This document shows positions 47,575 through 58,428 of a DNA stretch of 64,000 bases, in pieces (positions within the stretch are counted from its first letter, which is position 1; each line of letters begins with the position of its first letter). The position numbers and the translations under genes are program-made. This DNA comes from Lytechinus pictus (Eukaryota > Echinodermata > Echinoidea > Temnopleuroida > Toxopneustidae), in contig NC_087257.1 in assembly GCF_037042905.1 (NCBI RefSeq), forward strand, positions 24,449,001-24,513,000, written 5' to 3'. The notes under the pieces are model-generated. The model was given only the letters and a program-made list of their open reading frames with translations. It was not told the origin of the DNA and made no database searches.

Positions 47575-48024
47575 TTTTTATTCATCTACCATAAAAATGT
47601 ATATACATTTTCTCGGACTTTGTTTATCTAGTCGAGCAACGTCGGTATTGCAATGAGAGAGTCAATGATGTCGCAATGTCGCATATTAACTATTCTTTAT
47701 TTATTTAGATGTGGATAAAATCTGTATTTAATCCAAACATACTGTCAGCAATATAGATTTTTATAGGTTTCTCACAGGAAGTGTCAAGCCGAGCTTTATT
47801 TTCCGTGGGCCAAATTTAAATATTTGGAAATTTATAGAAAAATGAATGAATGGTGAGTGTGTCACATTATCGCCCCATGCAATATATCTACTGTATTTGT
47901 AACAATTTACAACCTCTTCCGAAAGGATGATAAATGATGCCCGTATTATGTTTTTTACTGTTTTCATTCTTCTTTAGTATCTTTAGGGGGGCTAGTCATG
48001 GGATTCTGAATTTCTACGTCCCTT

Positions 48025-48030
48025 AATAAA
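48025..48030 (+). terminator. candidate polyadenylation signal
   Basis: AATAAA lies 451 bp after the receptor stop. Placement is plausible but unconfirmed. Confidence 0.3.
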
Positions 48031-48234
48031 TATTTATTTTACTGGCCGATGTCTCACCATGTGTATATACTGATTTTAGCGATTGCAACGGGGATGGGTT
48101 CTGGAACAGAGTAAATGCATTGAACATGCCTGTCAATTTACAATGTACATCTGAGGTGTCTTTGCCGAAAATTTGTGAACCGGGACAGCAGATTGTCTTA
48201 AGATTTGGAGCTGACGAATTATTGCAAATTAATA

Positions 48235-48493
48235 CAGGCGCGGATCCAGGGGGGGGGGGGCACAGGGGGCACGTGCCCCCTTCCTTTGAGAAGCAAAATT
48301 AAAATTTGTAATGTAAAAATGCCATTAAAACAGAGGTATGGCCCCTCTTTTGAAATTGAAGACCTTTTTTTTGCTTGTCAAATTTTTTCGGGTACGAAAT
48401 ATCCTTAATTTGTGGTTGAAAACCTTTTTTTTTTGCTTGTCAATTTTTTTAGGGTAAGAAATATCCTTTTGGAAAATCCTGGATCCGCCCCTG
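48235..48493. mobile_element. hAT-type MITE, 259 bp
   Basis: CAGGCGCGGATCCAGG at 48235 is inverted as CCTGGATCCGCCCCTG at 48493, with a G-run just inside the left end. The flanks AATTAATA and AATGAATG match at 6 of 8. The interior has T-runs with TTTGCTTGTCAAATTTTT, also seen in 53214-54116. Confidence 0.65.
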
Positions 48494-48640
48494 AATGAAT
48501 GTGTCTCATGTCCAGAGTCCAGGACGACACTGCTTTTTTGGTTCACCGATTTTCAACAAAAGCTGCTTAGTCATCAAGGGCTTTGACAATAGATTCTCAG
48601 CGTTCTGGAAAGCGTCTGCGTAGTGTTGTGAAAACTCTCT
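48494..48640 (-). repeat. dispersed copy of the GAATCAAAACAGCAG repeat, inverted
   Basis: On the minus strand it reads CAAAGCCCTTGATGAC, AAAAGCAGTGTCGTCCTGGA and TCTGGACATGAG, with the AATAGATTCTCA extension on the plus strand, matching 29670-29880. It is unrelated to the neighbouring MITE. Confidence 0.55.
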
Positions 48641-48894
48641 TAAATGTGAATGTCGTCATAATGGCATTGCATCGCTCACTTACCTTTTCTTTGTCGGGAA
48701 TGCTTTAATTGACCTATACTGACGAATTCAAACGTTTGCATGTTCCATTACAAAGGATGTTCTTGACAACCTGAAAGCTTAGACCTAACAAATATAGCAA
48801 CCAGAAATGTACATTGTATAGAAACAGAAACTGGTTTCAAAGTATTGTATGTTATTTCCCAGTAACAGATACATAACAGAACAGAATAAATACT

Positions 48895-49611
48895 GTACCT
48901 CTGACTAGAACCACACTCGCACAAAAAACCATCATTTAAACAGGTCCCAAATACTGGAATGGTATTCACCAAAGCCTTAAACAATATAGAAATATAAACA
49001 CCTTCAAAAAACACCTAAAACTCTCATTCCTTAATGAGTACAATGTATGAAACACATTAACTGCTTTATCTTTTCCACGATACTTGCCTCTCGACCCTAT
49101 TTCTCTTTCTCCTCCCCTTTCCTTTTCTGCTGGGCACATAATCGTTTCTTTTTGTTTTGTTTTTTCCCCCAGTTATTTAATATGCCCTTATCCCTCTAAC
49201 CTATGTAGTTACTGCCCCCCCCCTTTCTTTCCTTGTTATTCAAACCTATTTTGCCGTTCTTCATATATGGTCTAGATTGTCTTACTTTACTTTTAATTAC
49301 ATACGATTAAGATTACTACAAATTTATCCTAAGGGGCTTACAATTACAAGCTTCGCTTTTTAATAAGTCCCTCATTTTCATTTTCACATGCTAACTGTAA
49401 TCTATAATTTGTCTAATCATCAAAATGTATCTTGAACAAAAATTGTATACATTTCATCTATTTCCTACGAATTTGTTAATTGATTATTGAAGTATACTTA
49501 TAACACTTATTTTGTTTTGTACATTTATACATATGTATATATATGTTTGTTATGTTTATTATCAGAAAATGGAAATGAAATAAACTAAACTGAAACTGAA
49601 ACTGAAACTGT
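48895..49611 (+). mobile_element. 5'-truncated LINE 3' end, same family as 38202-41800
   Basis: It starts inside the ORF2 C-terminus (CTCTGACTAGAACCACACTC) and is collinear with 41098-41800 to the ACTGAAACTGAAACTG tail, about 90% alike by eye. It holds only the last ORF2 codons and the 3' UTR. Confidence 0.8.
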
Positions 49612-49752
49612 GACTTTCAACGAATTTCAATTTGGTGTTTTTATTGCGATTTATAATTGTTGATCAGTTTTAAGTGTGCTTAACAAAATACAATACCTTT
49701 ACCCATTGCATAGCCCATCGAAGTGTTTTATCTTCTTTGAAGCACCCCGACC

Positions 49753-49972
49753 CACTGGCGGCGGAAGGCACAAAATTTAGGGGGGGACCACCAAAAAAAA
49801 TTTACAAGCAAAAAAAAAAAGGTTATCAACCAAAATTTTAGGGGGGACCACAATAAAAAAAATTGACAATAAAAAAAAAAGTTATCAACTAAAAATTTAG
49901 GGGGGGATTGTCCCCCACCTCAAATCTAGGGGGGAGACAGGTCCCCCCCCCCCCCCGCTTCCGCCGCCTATG
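49753..49972. mobile_element. hAT-type MITE, 220 bp
   Basis: CACTGGCGGCGGAAG at 49753 is inverted as CTTCCGCCGCCTATG ending at 49972. The flanks CCCCGACC and CCACGACC match at 7 of 8. The interior holds three AATTTAGGGGGG-type units. Confidence 0.65.
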
Positions 49973-49980
49973 CCACGACC

Positions 49981-50511
49981 CCTCGTTATGGCAGCCGTAT
50001 GTAATGCTCTGAAGGAAGTGGGATTCATCTTCTTCTTTTTTTTCATGGGATGGGAAAGAATCCTTTAAAAAAAAAAAATCCTAAATCTTTTTATCGTATT
50101 TACGCCAGTAGGCATTGGCTGATCCAGGTTTTAGCAGGGAGGGGGCAAAACAAATTTTGACGACTCCCCCCAAAAGATGAAACAGTTCAAAGGTCTTTCT
50201 CGTTGAAACTTTGACAAGATTTATACGACAGTGATGTATGGGGCGCCAAGTGTATAAAGCCACGTATTTTGTTACAAAACCAATGGCTTTACACTTGGTT
50301 CCCCATAGTTATTTGCATCCTTGTTATTTGATAAGCCATCCTCATCTTAAAACCATGATCGGCCAGTGCATCTAGTCACTACTGGTTCTATACATTGGCA
50401 AATTTTCGTTTGGTTGACTAAAATGAAACGATAAATTTCAATCAATCAATCAATCATTTGATTCGGATTTATATCACATTTTTATGAATATGCATAAGAA
50501 TGAATGGGATA
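49981..50511. other. no gene recognised
   Basis: A fragment at 50110-50180 (TTGGCTGATCCAGG, G-run) looks like a broken hAT-type repeat. The rest is AT-rich. Confidence 0.35.
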
Positions 50512-51010
50512 TTAAAGGGGAAAGTCATCCTGACAAAACGTTTATTGTACAAATAGCAGGAGAAAATAATCAAAATATTGGCGAAGGTCTGAGAAAGTCC
50601 GTCAGAGAATAAAAGAGTTATTATAAGTTTAATTTTATTTATTTGTGACGTCATATGCGAGTAGCTTTCCAACATATCGTATGGTAAATAATCCATGAAA
50701 TGTCATTTTCTCAGAAATCTGAAAATGTTTTTATTGTACCTTCGGTATATCAATACACAAATAATTTCACATCCGCTCCTAAAAAGAAATTAAATAAGTC
50801 ATCAAGAACCATTGAATGTTGACATGTATTCATTTCATATTACATAACATGTTGGCAGCTGCTCGTTTATGACGTCAAAAATCAACAATTTAAAATTCTA
50901 ATAACTTTCTTAATCTTCAATGGATTTTCCCAAACCTTCACCAATATCTTTTACTATTATTTCTGCTATTTTTACATCAAAGTTTTCGTCAGGGTGAACT
51001 TCCTCTTTAA
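50512..51010. mobile_element. MITE with long inverted repeats and TTAA ends (piggyBac-like)
   Basis: AGGGGAAAGTCATCCTGAC after TTAA (50512) pairs with the inverse of AGAGGAAGTTCACCCTGAC before TTAA (51010). Imperfect pairing extends about 170 bp inward, including GTGACGTCATA/TATGACGTCAAA on the two sides. TTAA flanks are the hallmark of piggyBac-type insertion. Confidence 0.65.
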
Positions 51011-52621
51011 CCCCCACTAGTTTTTAAAATGAATGCGTCAATTAAATATGTGAGAGTGTGGGCGTATTGTGTGTAGCATGCACATGCTCTAAGTGCCTCT
51101 CGTTTGTCCATGGTGAGAGCGAGAAAGAAGGGACCGTTTACCAGTGAGAGTGTCAAGTGACTTTACTAAAGGTCTTATATAGGTTTCTTTATCAAGTTTG
51201 ATGCCTTTGTTGCTCAGACAAAAGTTGCTCTTGACAACCTAAGCTTAGTAACAGATAATATATGCAAACCGAATTCTAAGTATTATAGTTTATATCACAG
51301 GTTAAAGGAACACCTGATTACTATGGTTCCGATGAAAAACATCCATGCTTGAAATAATTTAGTAATACACACGACTATTTAAATGCAGGCCTCATTATTT
51401 TTTACCCAACGATAGCCTTTTGAAAGTCAATTCTTCGGTACATTCAGCCTATGATCGGCGATTGTTTGAGAATAGTTTCAGGCATAAAATACAAATTAGG
51501 TCTAAACGTGCTCAAATTTTACTGGCGCTGGCTTAAGAATATCGTTATTGAGTCGACACACTGGCGCTACGGAAGGGCCTTTTGGCAAGACATTCTACCA
51601 ATTAACGTGACTAAATATTAAGGCTCTCAGTTCATTTGATTGATATGCAGAAAGAGATAAAGACCCAGTGTCCGATAAGCACTACACCGGTGAGTTTACC
51701 TTCATGTAATTTGTAGTGTAAGTTTGTAGACTTAGGACTATATACCAGATGAAATGTATGTTTTATTGTGCACGAAACACTGTTCTTACAAGTATAAATT
51801 ATTTTTAAAATAGTGATGTTGGGTCTACTCCACACATCCGTTGTGCGAGGTTTAACTCTGAAATTTCAAGGTCAAATTGCATATGTATTGTAATTTTTTT
51901 CTTACAGAACAGGTTTCGTTCAAACGCATTCCTACATACTTGGTGCCAATGCAATTTTTTATTTATTTATTGCATTGTATTTAAAGTCACCTTGTCCTTC
52001 TCAGAGTTAATGTTGGATCTCATTTTGTACAGGGTCTACTTTTATATCCTGTTACTCTTAACAGGAATTCCAGTATAATTGGGATCCAAATTATTGTTCA
52101 GGTGATGTAGTAGGACACCAATTTATGAATGACATTGATCTGCTTTGAATAAATTCCTCTGTCATGTCTATTCATTTCGCTATTAAATTGAGTCACCTTT
52201 TTGATAAAAGTTAAATGTGATGAGATTGCACTTAACCTAATTTTGTATATGATGCCACTTTAAATTCCATTGGTTAGTCTCCGTAATCTTTCCCACACTC
52301 TCCTCTGTAACTGTAAGCAGTTCAAACAGCATTTTTCTTTGTTTTAGTCTGTTTTTAAGAAAACAGGTTGTGTTACTGACAAACGCAAAGGCCTATCTAC
52401 TTTATAATGCAAATGAGCTTATCGATTGCACTATTACATTTCAACATCGCCTTGCCTTTTCTGAGTTTACGTTGCCAGGCGCGTATCCAGGATTTTGCAC
52501 CCCGGGGCCCAACCTAATTTTGACGCCCCTGTAAACTTTTTTCGGAAAATGCCCCCCCCCCCCCGCCAGGCAATGAATATGTTGTAATATAACTTTTTGA
52601 AAAAATGAATGCGACCAGGTG
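51011..52621. other. no gene recognised
   Basis: AT-rich DNA. A C-run repeat fragment lies at 52480-52575 (GGCGCGTATCCAGGATTTTG), probably a broken hAT-type MITE. No domain in any frame. Confidence 0.4.
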
Positions 52622-52785
52622 GGTGTTTCATAAAGCTGTTCGTAAGATAAGGGCGACTTTAAAAACGACTGGTGAACCTTTCTTACGCTCTAAATAATCA
52701 CCAATGAACATTAATGGTCAATATAATTTACCACAAGAAATAGTCACCAGTCGTTCTTAACTTACAAACAGCTTTATGATACACC
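52622..52785. mobile_element. short MITE, 164 bp, near-palindromic ends
   Basis: GGTGTTTCATAAAGCTGTTC at 52622 pairs with the inverse ending ACACC at 52785. Pairing continues through GTAAGATAAGGGCGACT and ACGACTGGTGA. Confidence 0.75.
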
Positions 52786-53213
52786 GATATTTATTCTTTT
52801 CCAAAAGTTGTATTACAACATATTCATGGATATCTTTTTTTCATGAACACACTAAAAAAAGTTGTCTTCGATTCCAATTTTCACTTGACGATTTTTTTCT
52901 AAGCACTTGATAATAACGATAATGGAATAATTTACGATGAAATTTCGGTTACACTTCGTAATTCCGAAGGTTCGTAATTCCGAAGGTTCTTTATTCCGAA
53001 GGTTCGTAATTCCGAAACACGTAAATTGCCTATACCTCGATGTTCGTTAATCCGAAAACGTAAAAGGGTTCGTTAATCCGAACATTTGTGGCGTTATTCC
53101 GAAGGTTCGTTATTCCGAAGGTTCGATAATCCGAAAACGAAATAAGGTTCGATATTCCGAAGGTTCGTTAATCCGAAAACGAAATAAGGTTCGTTGTTCC
53201 GAAGGATTGTTAA

Positions 53214-53445
53214 CACTAGCGTACCTACGGGGGGGCACTCTGCCCCCCCCCCCTGACGAGTCACAACCCATGCAAAAACGTATATTTGCCCCCCCTGACG
53301 GGCTTGAAAAACCTTTTTTGCCCCCCCTGACGAGCTTTAAGACCTCTAATGCCCCCCTGACGAGCTTGAAGACCTTTTTTTTTTTTTTTTTTTTGCTTGT
53401 CAATTTTTTTTCTGGAACGAAATCCTTTAGTTGTGATCGAAGACC

Positions 53446-53476
<31 letters not shown>

Positions 53477-53537
53477 TGTCAAATTTTCGGGCGGACGGTT
53501 TTGCCCCCCCCTGTGGAAAATCCTAGGTACGCCACTG
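53214..53537. mobile_element. hAT-type MITE inside the minisatellite, first copy
   Basis: CACTAGCGTACCTACGG at 53214 is inverted as CCTAGGTACGCCACTG at 53537. The exact 8-bp duplication ATTGTTAA lies on both sides (53206-53213 and 53538-53545). C-runs with CTGACGAGCTT and long T-runs fill it. Confidence 0.75.
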
Positions 53538-53697
53538 ATTGTTAATCCGAAAGCGAAATAAGGTTCGTTGTTCTGAAGGTTCGTTATTCCGAAGGTTCGA
53601 TAATCCGAAAACGAAATAAGGTTCGATGTTCCGAAGGTTCGTTAATCCGAAAACGAAATAAGGTTCGTTGTTCCGAAGGATTGTTAACACTAGCGTA

Positions 53698-53853
53698 CCT
53701 ACGGGGGGGCACTCTGACCCCCCCCCCCCCTGACGAGTCACAACCCATGCAAAAACGTATATTTGCCCCCCCTGACGGGCTTGAAAAACCTTTTTTGCCC
53801 CCCCCCTGACGAGCTTTAAGACCTCTAATGCCCCCCTGACGAGCTTGAAGACC

Positions 53854-53884
<31 letters not shown>

Positions 53885-54004
53885 TGTCAATTTTTTTTCT
53901 GGAACGAAATCCTTTATTTGTGATCGAAGACCTTTTTTTTTTTTTTTTTTTTTTTTGGCCTTTCAATTTTTCCTGGAATGAAATCCTTTATTTGTGATCG
54001 AAGA

Positions 54005-54055
<51 letters not shown>

Positions 54056-54116
54056 TGTCAAATTTTTGGGCGGACGGTTTTGCCACCCCCTGTGGAAAAT
54101 CCTAGGTACGCCACTG
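53698..54116. mobile_element. hAT-type MITE inside the minisatellite, second copy
   Basis: It has the same ends and interior as 53214-53537, with an extra T-run block (a run of about 45 T near 54008-54052). It is flanked by the same ATTGTTAA (53690-53697 and 54117-54124), so it arose by duplication of the array segment and not by a new insertion. Confidence 0.75.
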
Positions 54117-54744
54117 ATTGTTAATCCGAAAGCGAAATAAGGTTCGTTGTTCTGAAGGTTCGTTAGTCCGAAAATGAAATAAGATTCGTTAATCATTCCG
54201 TTTTCGGACTAACGAACCTTCGGAATTACGAATCTCATTTCGTTTTCGGACAAACGAACCTTCGGAATTACGAACCTCACTTCGTTTTCGGACTAAAGAA
54301 CCTTCGGAATTACGAACCTTCGGAATATCCGAACCTTCGGAATAACGAAGCTTAGGAATTACAAATGTATGCGGAAATTTCAGACCATCTGCCTTTTTTG
54401 CAATGTATATCCAAATGATAAACGCCTACTCAAAGCTAGTGATAAAATAAACACAATGCGACGGAAAGAAACCCATCGTAATATAGATTCCATGAAGGTA
54501 GATTTGGCTGCAAAGAATCTTAGCATGATATTTACTTTGAACAAAATGTCAATGATTCTTATGAACGATTTTTTAAACAAACTTCTTTATTATTATGATA
54601 AAAAATGTGCCATTAAAAAATCAAATCGAATAAAAAGGAGAACAAACAACCATGGGTTTATTTATTCATTTATTTATTTTGTTTTATTTATTTTATACTG
54701 CAGGGTAGGCCTGATTCAGTTCTTAAAACTGCTTTAAAACCATC

Positions 54745-54852
54745 TGTGCGCTATGAACGCCTAGCTTAGCCGGGTAATATAGGAGCGCCTTGAGCACCTA
54801 ACAAGGTGGATATGTGCGCAATATAAATACCCTATATTATTATTATTATTAC
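54745..54852 (+). mobile_element. 5'-truncated SINE, 3' segment
   Basis: CTTAGCCGGGTAATATAGGA, GCGCCTTGAGCACCTAACAA and GGTGGATATGTGCGCAATA followed by ATTATTATT match the 3' segment of the SINE at 44105-44392. No A or B box is present. Confidence 0.65.
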
Positions 54853-55049
54853 AAAGGCGCCCTGCAGTTTAAAATACATGTCAAGATAACTATGAACAAC
54901 AACAACAACAACAAACAACATCAAAAATACAAAATACAAAATACAAAATATCTAACATCAGAAACAATTAACACCAAAATATAGAGTGGGAAGTGACAAT
55001 TTAAACATACATAGCATTGTAAATCAATGGAATATCATTTCGCTCTTTA

Positions 55050-56502
55050 TCAATTCGTATGAAAGGCTTTGCATAATTTTTTAAAAACTAACAAGGAGGT
55101 ACAAACTTGTAAATTTGAAGGAAGTGCATTAAATAATTTGGGTCCGACATATGCGAAAGATTTTCTTTTATGTTCAATTCTAGCTTTGGGAAGCTGAAGG
55201 GGGCATCGTAAAGAATACCGTGTCCTGTATTTCACGGGCCGTTTACATACTAAAGGTTTTAAATAATTTGGAACTAAATCATTCATTATTTTATATACAA
55301 GAACACAATACTGATATTTTATACGCTGATCTACTGATTGCCACTTCAGTGACTGCAACAAAGAAATTTGTGATGTATTATAATCTTTTTTCAAAAGCAT
55401 TCTGGCATATTTATTTTGAAGTATTTGTATCTTATCTAAATGTATTTTTGCACTGCTTCCCCAAGATGTAATACAGTAATCAATGTAAGGTAAAATCATA
55501 GAAAAGTACAGCTTCTTCATAATATCAAAGGACAGTAAGTGCTTAATCCGCCTTACACAACCTATTGCCCGAGATATTTTACAAACGATATTAGTAATAT
55601 GTTCGCACCAAGTCAAGCCCGGATCGAGCATGACACCTAAGTATTTAATCTCTTTTACATTTTCTAATTGTATGTTCATGAATTTCACTGACAAATGAGC
55701 ACCCCTCAACTTTTTCTTTTGACCAAATACCATGGCTTTTGTTTTTTGCGGGTGTAAATGCATATTATTTAAGTCTAGCCATTTACTTATTGAATCAAAA
55801 TCATCTTGCAAATACTTTTGTACCTCCTTAATTGATTCACCGTGATTAAAAATGGCGGTATCATCAGCATAAAGATACATTTTAGAATGTACATGCAATT
55901 TCAAATTACACATGTCATTAATAAAAATACAAAATATCAATGGACCCAGTATAGATCCTTGTGGGACACCTGATTTTATCTTCAAAAATTCACTGCGACA
56001 ACTGTTAATCATTACAAATTGCCTTCTGTCTGTTAAATACGATTCCATCCAGTTGTATTCATTGCCAGTAATACCATAGTATTTAAGTTTTGCAAGTATA
56101 AAATTGTGAGGAATAACATCAAAAGCTTTGCGTAAGTCCAAGAAAATACAACCAGTAACATGTTTTCGGTCCATTTTATCATACAAAAAGTCTGTAATCT
56201 CAGTTAGACAAGTGGCAGTAGAATAAGACGGTCTGAAGCCAGACTGACAATTTGCAAGTAGATCATTTACATTTAAGTACTTATACAATTGATCATGTAT
56301 TGCTCTCTCTAGTATTTTGGACAGGACTGGAAGCACAGAAATTGGTCTATAATTGTCAATATCAAATGATCCTCCCTTATGTACAGGAGTAATTCTTGCT
56401 GTTTTAAAATCTTCTGGAATAACACTAGTTTGTAAAGTTGCATTAAATAAATGGGTTAAAGGGCCAGCTATACTCTCTGCTGCCAGCTTAAGAAACTTAG
56501 GG
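55050..56502 (-). pseudogene. LINE X ORF2, reverse-transcriptase part (3' of the nested insertion)
   Basis: The frame runs minus from about 56502 (F-L-K-L-A-A-E-S-I) to the stop at 55050, well upstream of the first internal Met at 56336. The RT motifs are all present: A-R-I-T-P-V-H-K-G-G, N-Y-R-P-I-S-V-L-P, Q-S-G-F-R-P, F-L-D-L-R-K-A-F-D, S-G-V-P-Q-G-S-I-L-G-P, the catalytic Y-A-D-D, and the C-terminal region. About 480 codons are free of stops. It continues the endonuclease part at 58429-60050, from which a nested LINE separates it. The 3' UTR runs to about 54855. It reverse-transcribed its own RNA at a nicked target when whole; now it is split. Confidence 0.85.
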
Positions 56503-58428
56503 TGAATAGAATAGAATAGAAATGGTTTATTTGAACAAAAAATATCATTCGCGGCCCGAAGGCCGAATTACAGATTTTCAGACATAAAATCAAATACACA
56601 ATATACATAAAAATTACAACATAATGAAAAACGGGAATTAGAAACACAATCAATTACGTAAAAAAAAAAAAAAAAAAAAAAAAAAATAATAATCACATGC
56701 CTGAGGTAAATAATACATACATACGTTATTGCGAAATCAATCATCATTGTAATACAATCATTCTATATCCATTTATTATTTGATTCATTATAATTAATCT
56801 AAGATTTTATTATTATATTTTCATCATTACTATTAATATCATATTACTATCCTTTTATTATTCACATTATCATCATAAGAAATTAAGTATTGCACATAGA
56901 GAAACATTGACGCTTTGTACTACACTCATCAAAAAATAAAAGATGTTCGTTCATAGTCTACCACTGGTTTACATATTGTTACAATGTGAATAGTTATAGG
57001 TCAAAGTAACTGGAAAATTAAGGCTATAATTGTGTAGGAAGGCTAACAGATGTATTTAAATTCCGGAAGGCTTGGCAATAAAAAAAAAATTTGTGAGAAC
57101 ACATACATTATTTGATGTAAAGAACGATTAGCAAACGTGCGTTAATGCAGTTGTTATGAACATAAAAAAATTAAACGACAGAGAGAGAAAAAAAAATCTA
57201 AGCTCAGTTCGGTGTGGGAAAAGTAATTATCTAAAGGCAAAGTAATCAAAATCTTAACAAAAATTATGAGAATTTTCAGTTACATAGAGTTCAATAAGTC
57301 GATAAGGTAAGGGATGGCACTTTGTCGAAGTCTTTGAGTCCTACATCTCAATTGTTGCCTGACCCTACTATTTCTTAGGGTTCTGCCGACACCCTTCGGC
57401 TTAGGGATCAGGTGTGATAGTCTTTCATTCTTTTCCAGTTTCTGTGCAAAGGAAAGACATAAATCTTTCCTTCGATCTGCAAGAGACTTTAAGTGAAGTG
57501 ATTCTAGTGCAGAGTCATATGATGTGAAGCGGGGACCTAGAATAATTCTTACAGTTCTCCTCTGAATTCGTTCTAGGGAAGCAATCTGTTGTTTCGTGAG
57601 TCCGCCGTTCCACACAGGGCACGCATATTCCAGGAGGGGTCTCAAGTAACCAACGTAGATTGTACACAGATCATCCGCACAAAGACCGTGGCTCCTCAAT
57701 ATCCTGATCATGTACATTCTCCCATTCGCTCGCTGGAGCATGTAGTCTACATGACACTGCCACTTAAGATCACTTTGAAGTCTCACTCCAAGAACTTTAA
57801 CAGTGTCCAGAGTTTTCAATGACTGGCCATTAATTCTGAACACTGGGGGGTCAGGAGGCGACTTCATGAAACATATTTGCATTGCTTCACATTTGACTGG
57901 GTTGAGGGTCATTCCGTTAAGGTGGGACCAATCTTGTAACTTCCGTAAGGCATTCACAGTGAGCTCCGGGGATTCATATGCAAATCTTGTGTTAATGATA
58001 CTCATATCATCTACATACTTCCAGTGTAATAGATGGTCACCTTCACAAGCATCGTTGATGACAACAAGGAACAGTATCGGCCCCAACAATGTTCCTTGAG
58101 GTACACCAGCGTGTAGTGTAGTCCAATCTGAGACAGAGCCCTGGTAGCGAACACACTGCTTTCGATTGGTTAGAAAATCCATGACCCATTGCACAAGATC
58201 AGGAGCTACTCCGTAGGCTATTAACTTCTGTAACGCTATGGTATGATCAATTCGATCGAATGCCTTACTGAAGTCTGTTAGGATAAGGTCAGATACTGTT
58301 TTACTTTTCTCTGCATGCAGATACAATATGTGCAACATATCTACGAGGTAATGACATGTTGAAAGCCCTTTCATGTTCCCGTATTGTTTCCTGTCGAGAT
58401 GAGGCGCTAGGGTTTTCAAGATCCATTT
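56503..58428 (-). pseudogene. LINE Y, 5'-truncated, inserted in the RT domain of LINE X
   Basis: The minus frame from about 58428 to 57280 is a different RT: W-I-L-K-T-L-A-P-H-L, Q-Y-G-N-M-K-G, L-T-D-F-S-K-A-F-D-R-I-D, A-G-V-P-Q-G-T-L-L-G-P, the catalytic Y-V-D-D, V-L-G-V and the R-R-K-D-L-C-L end. The open frame begins earlier (58479) only because the last 17 LINE X codons are in phase. The 3' UTR (56503-57279) ends in AATAAACCATTTC plus a TTCTA repeat tail on the minus strand (GAATA repeats at 56503-56520). The endonuclease and RT fingers are missing, so it is a dead 5'-truncated copy. The clade is uncertain. Confidence 0.8.

Larger units (their letters stand above)
52960..54365. repeat. 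TTCCGAAGGTTCGTAA minisatellite with two embedded MITEs
   Basis: Degenerate 16-40 bp units (AATTCCGAAGGTTCG, AATCCGAAAACGAAATAAGG) occupy 52960-53213, 53538-53697 and 54117-54365. In the last segment they also appear inverted (CGAACCTTCGGAATTACGAA). Confidence 0.75.

Noticed and set aside
57589-58099. Plus-strand frames opposite LINE Y
   Set aside because: Antisense shadows of the reverse transcriptase; no domains.
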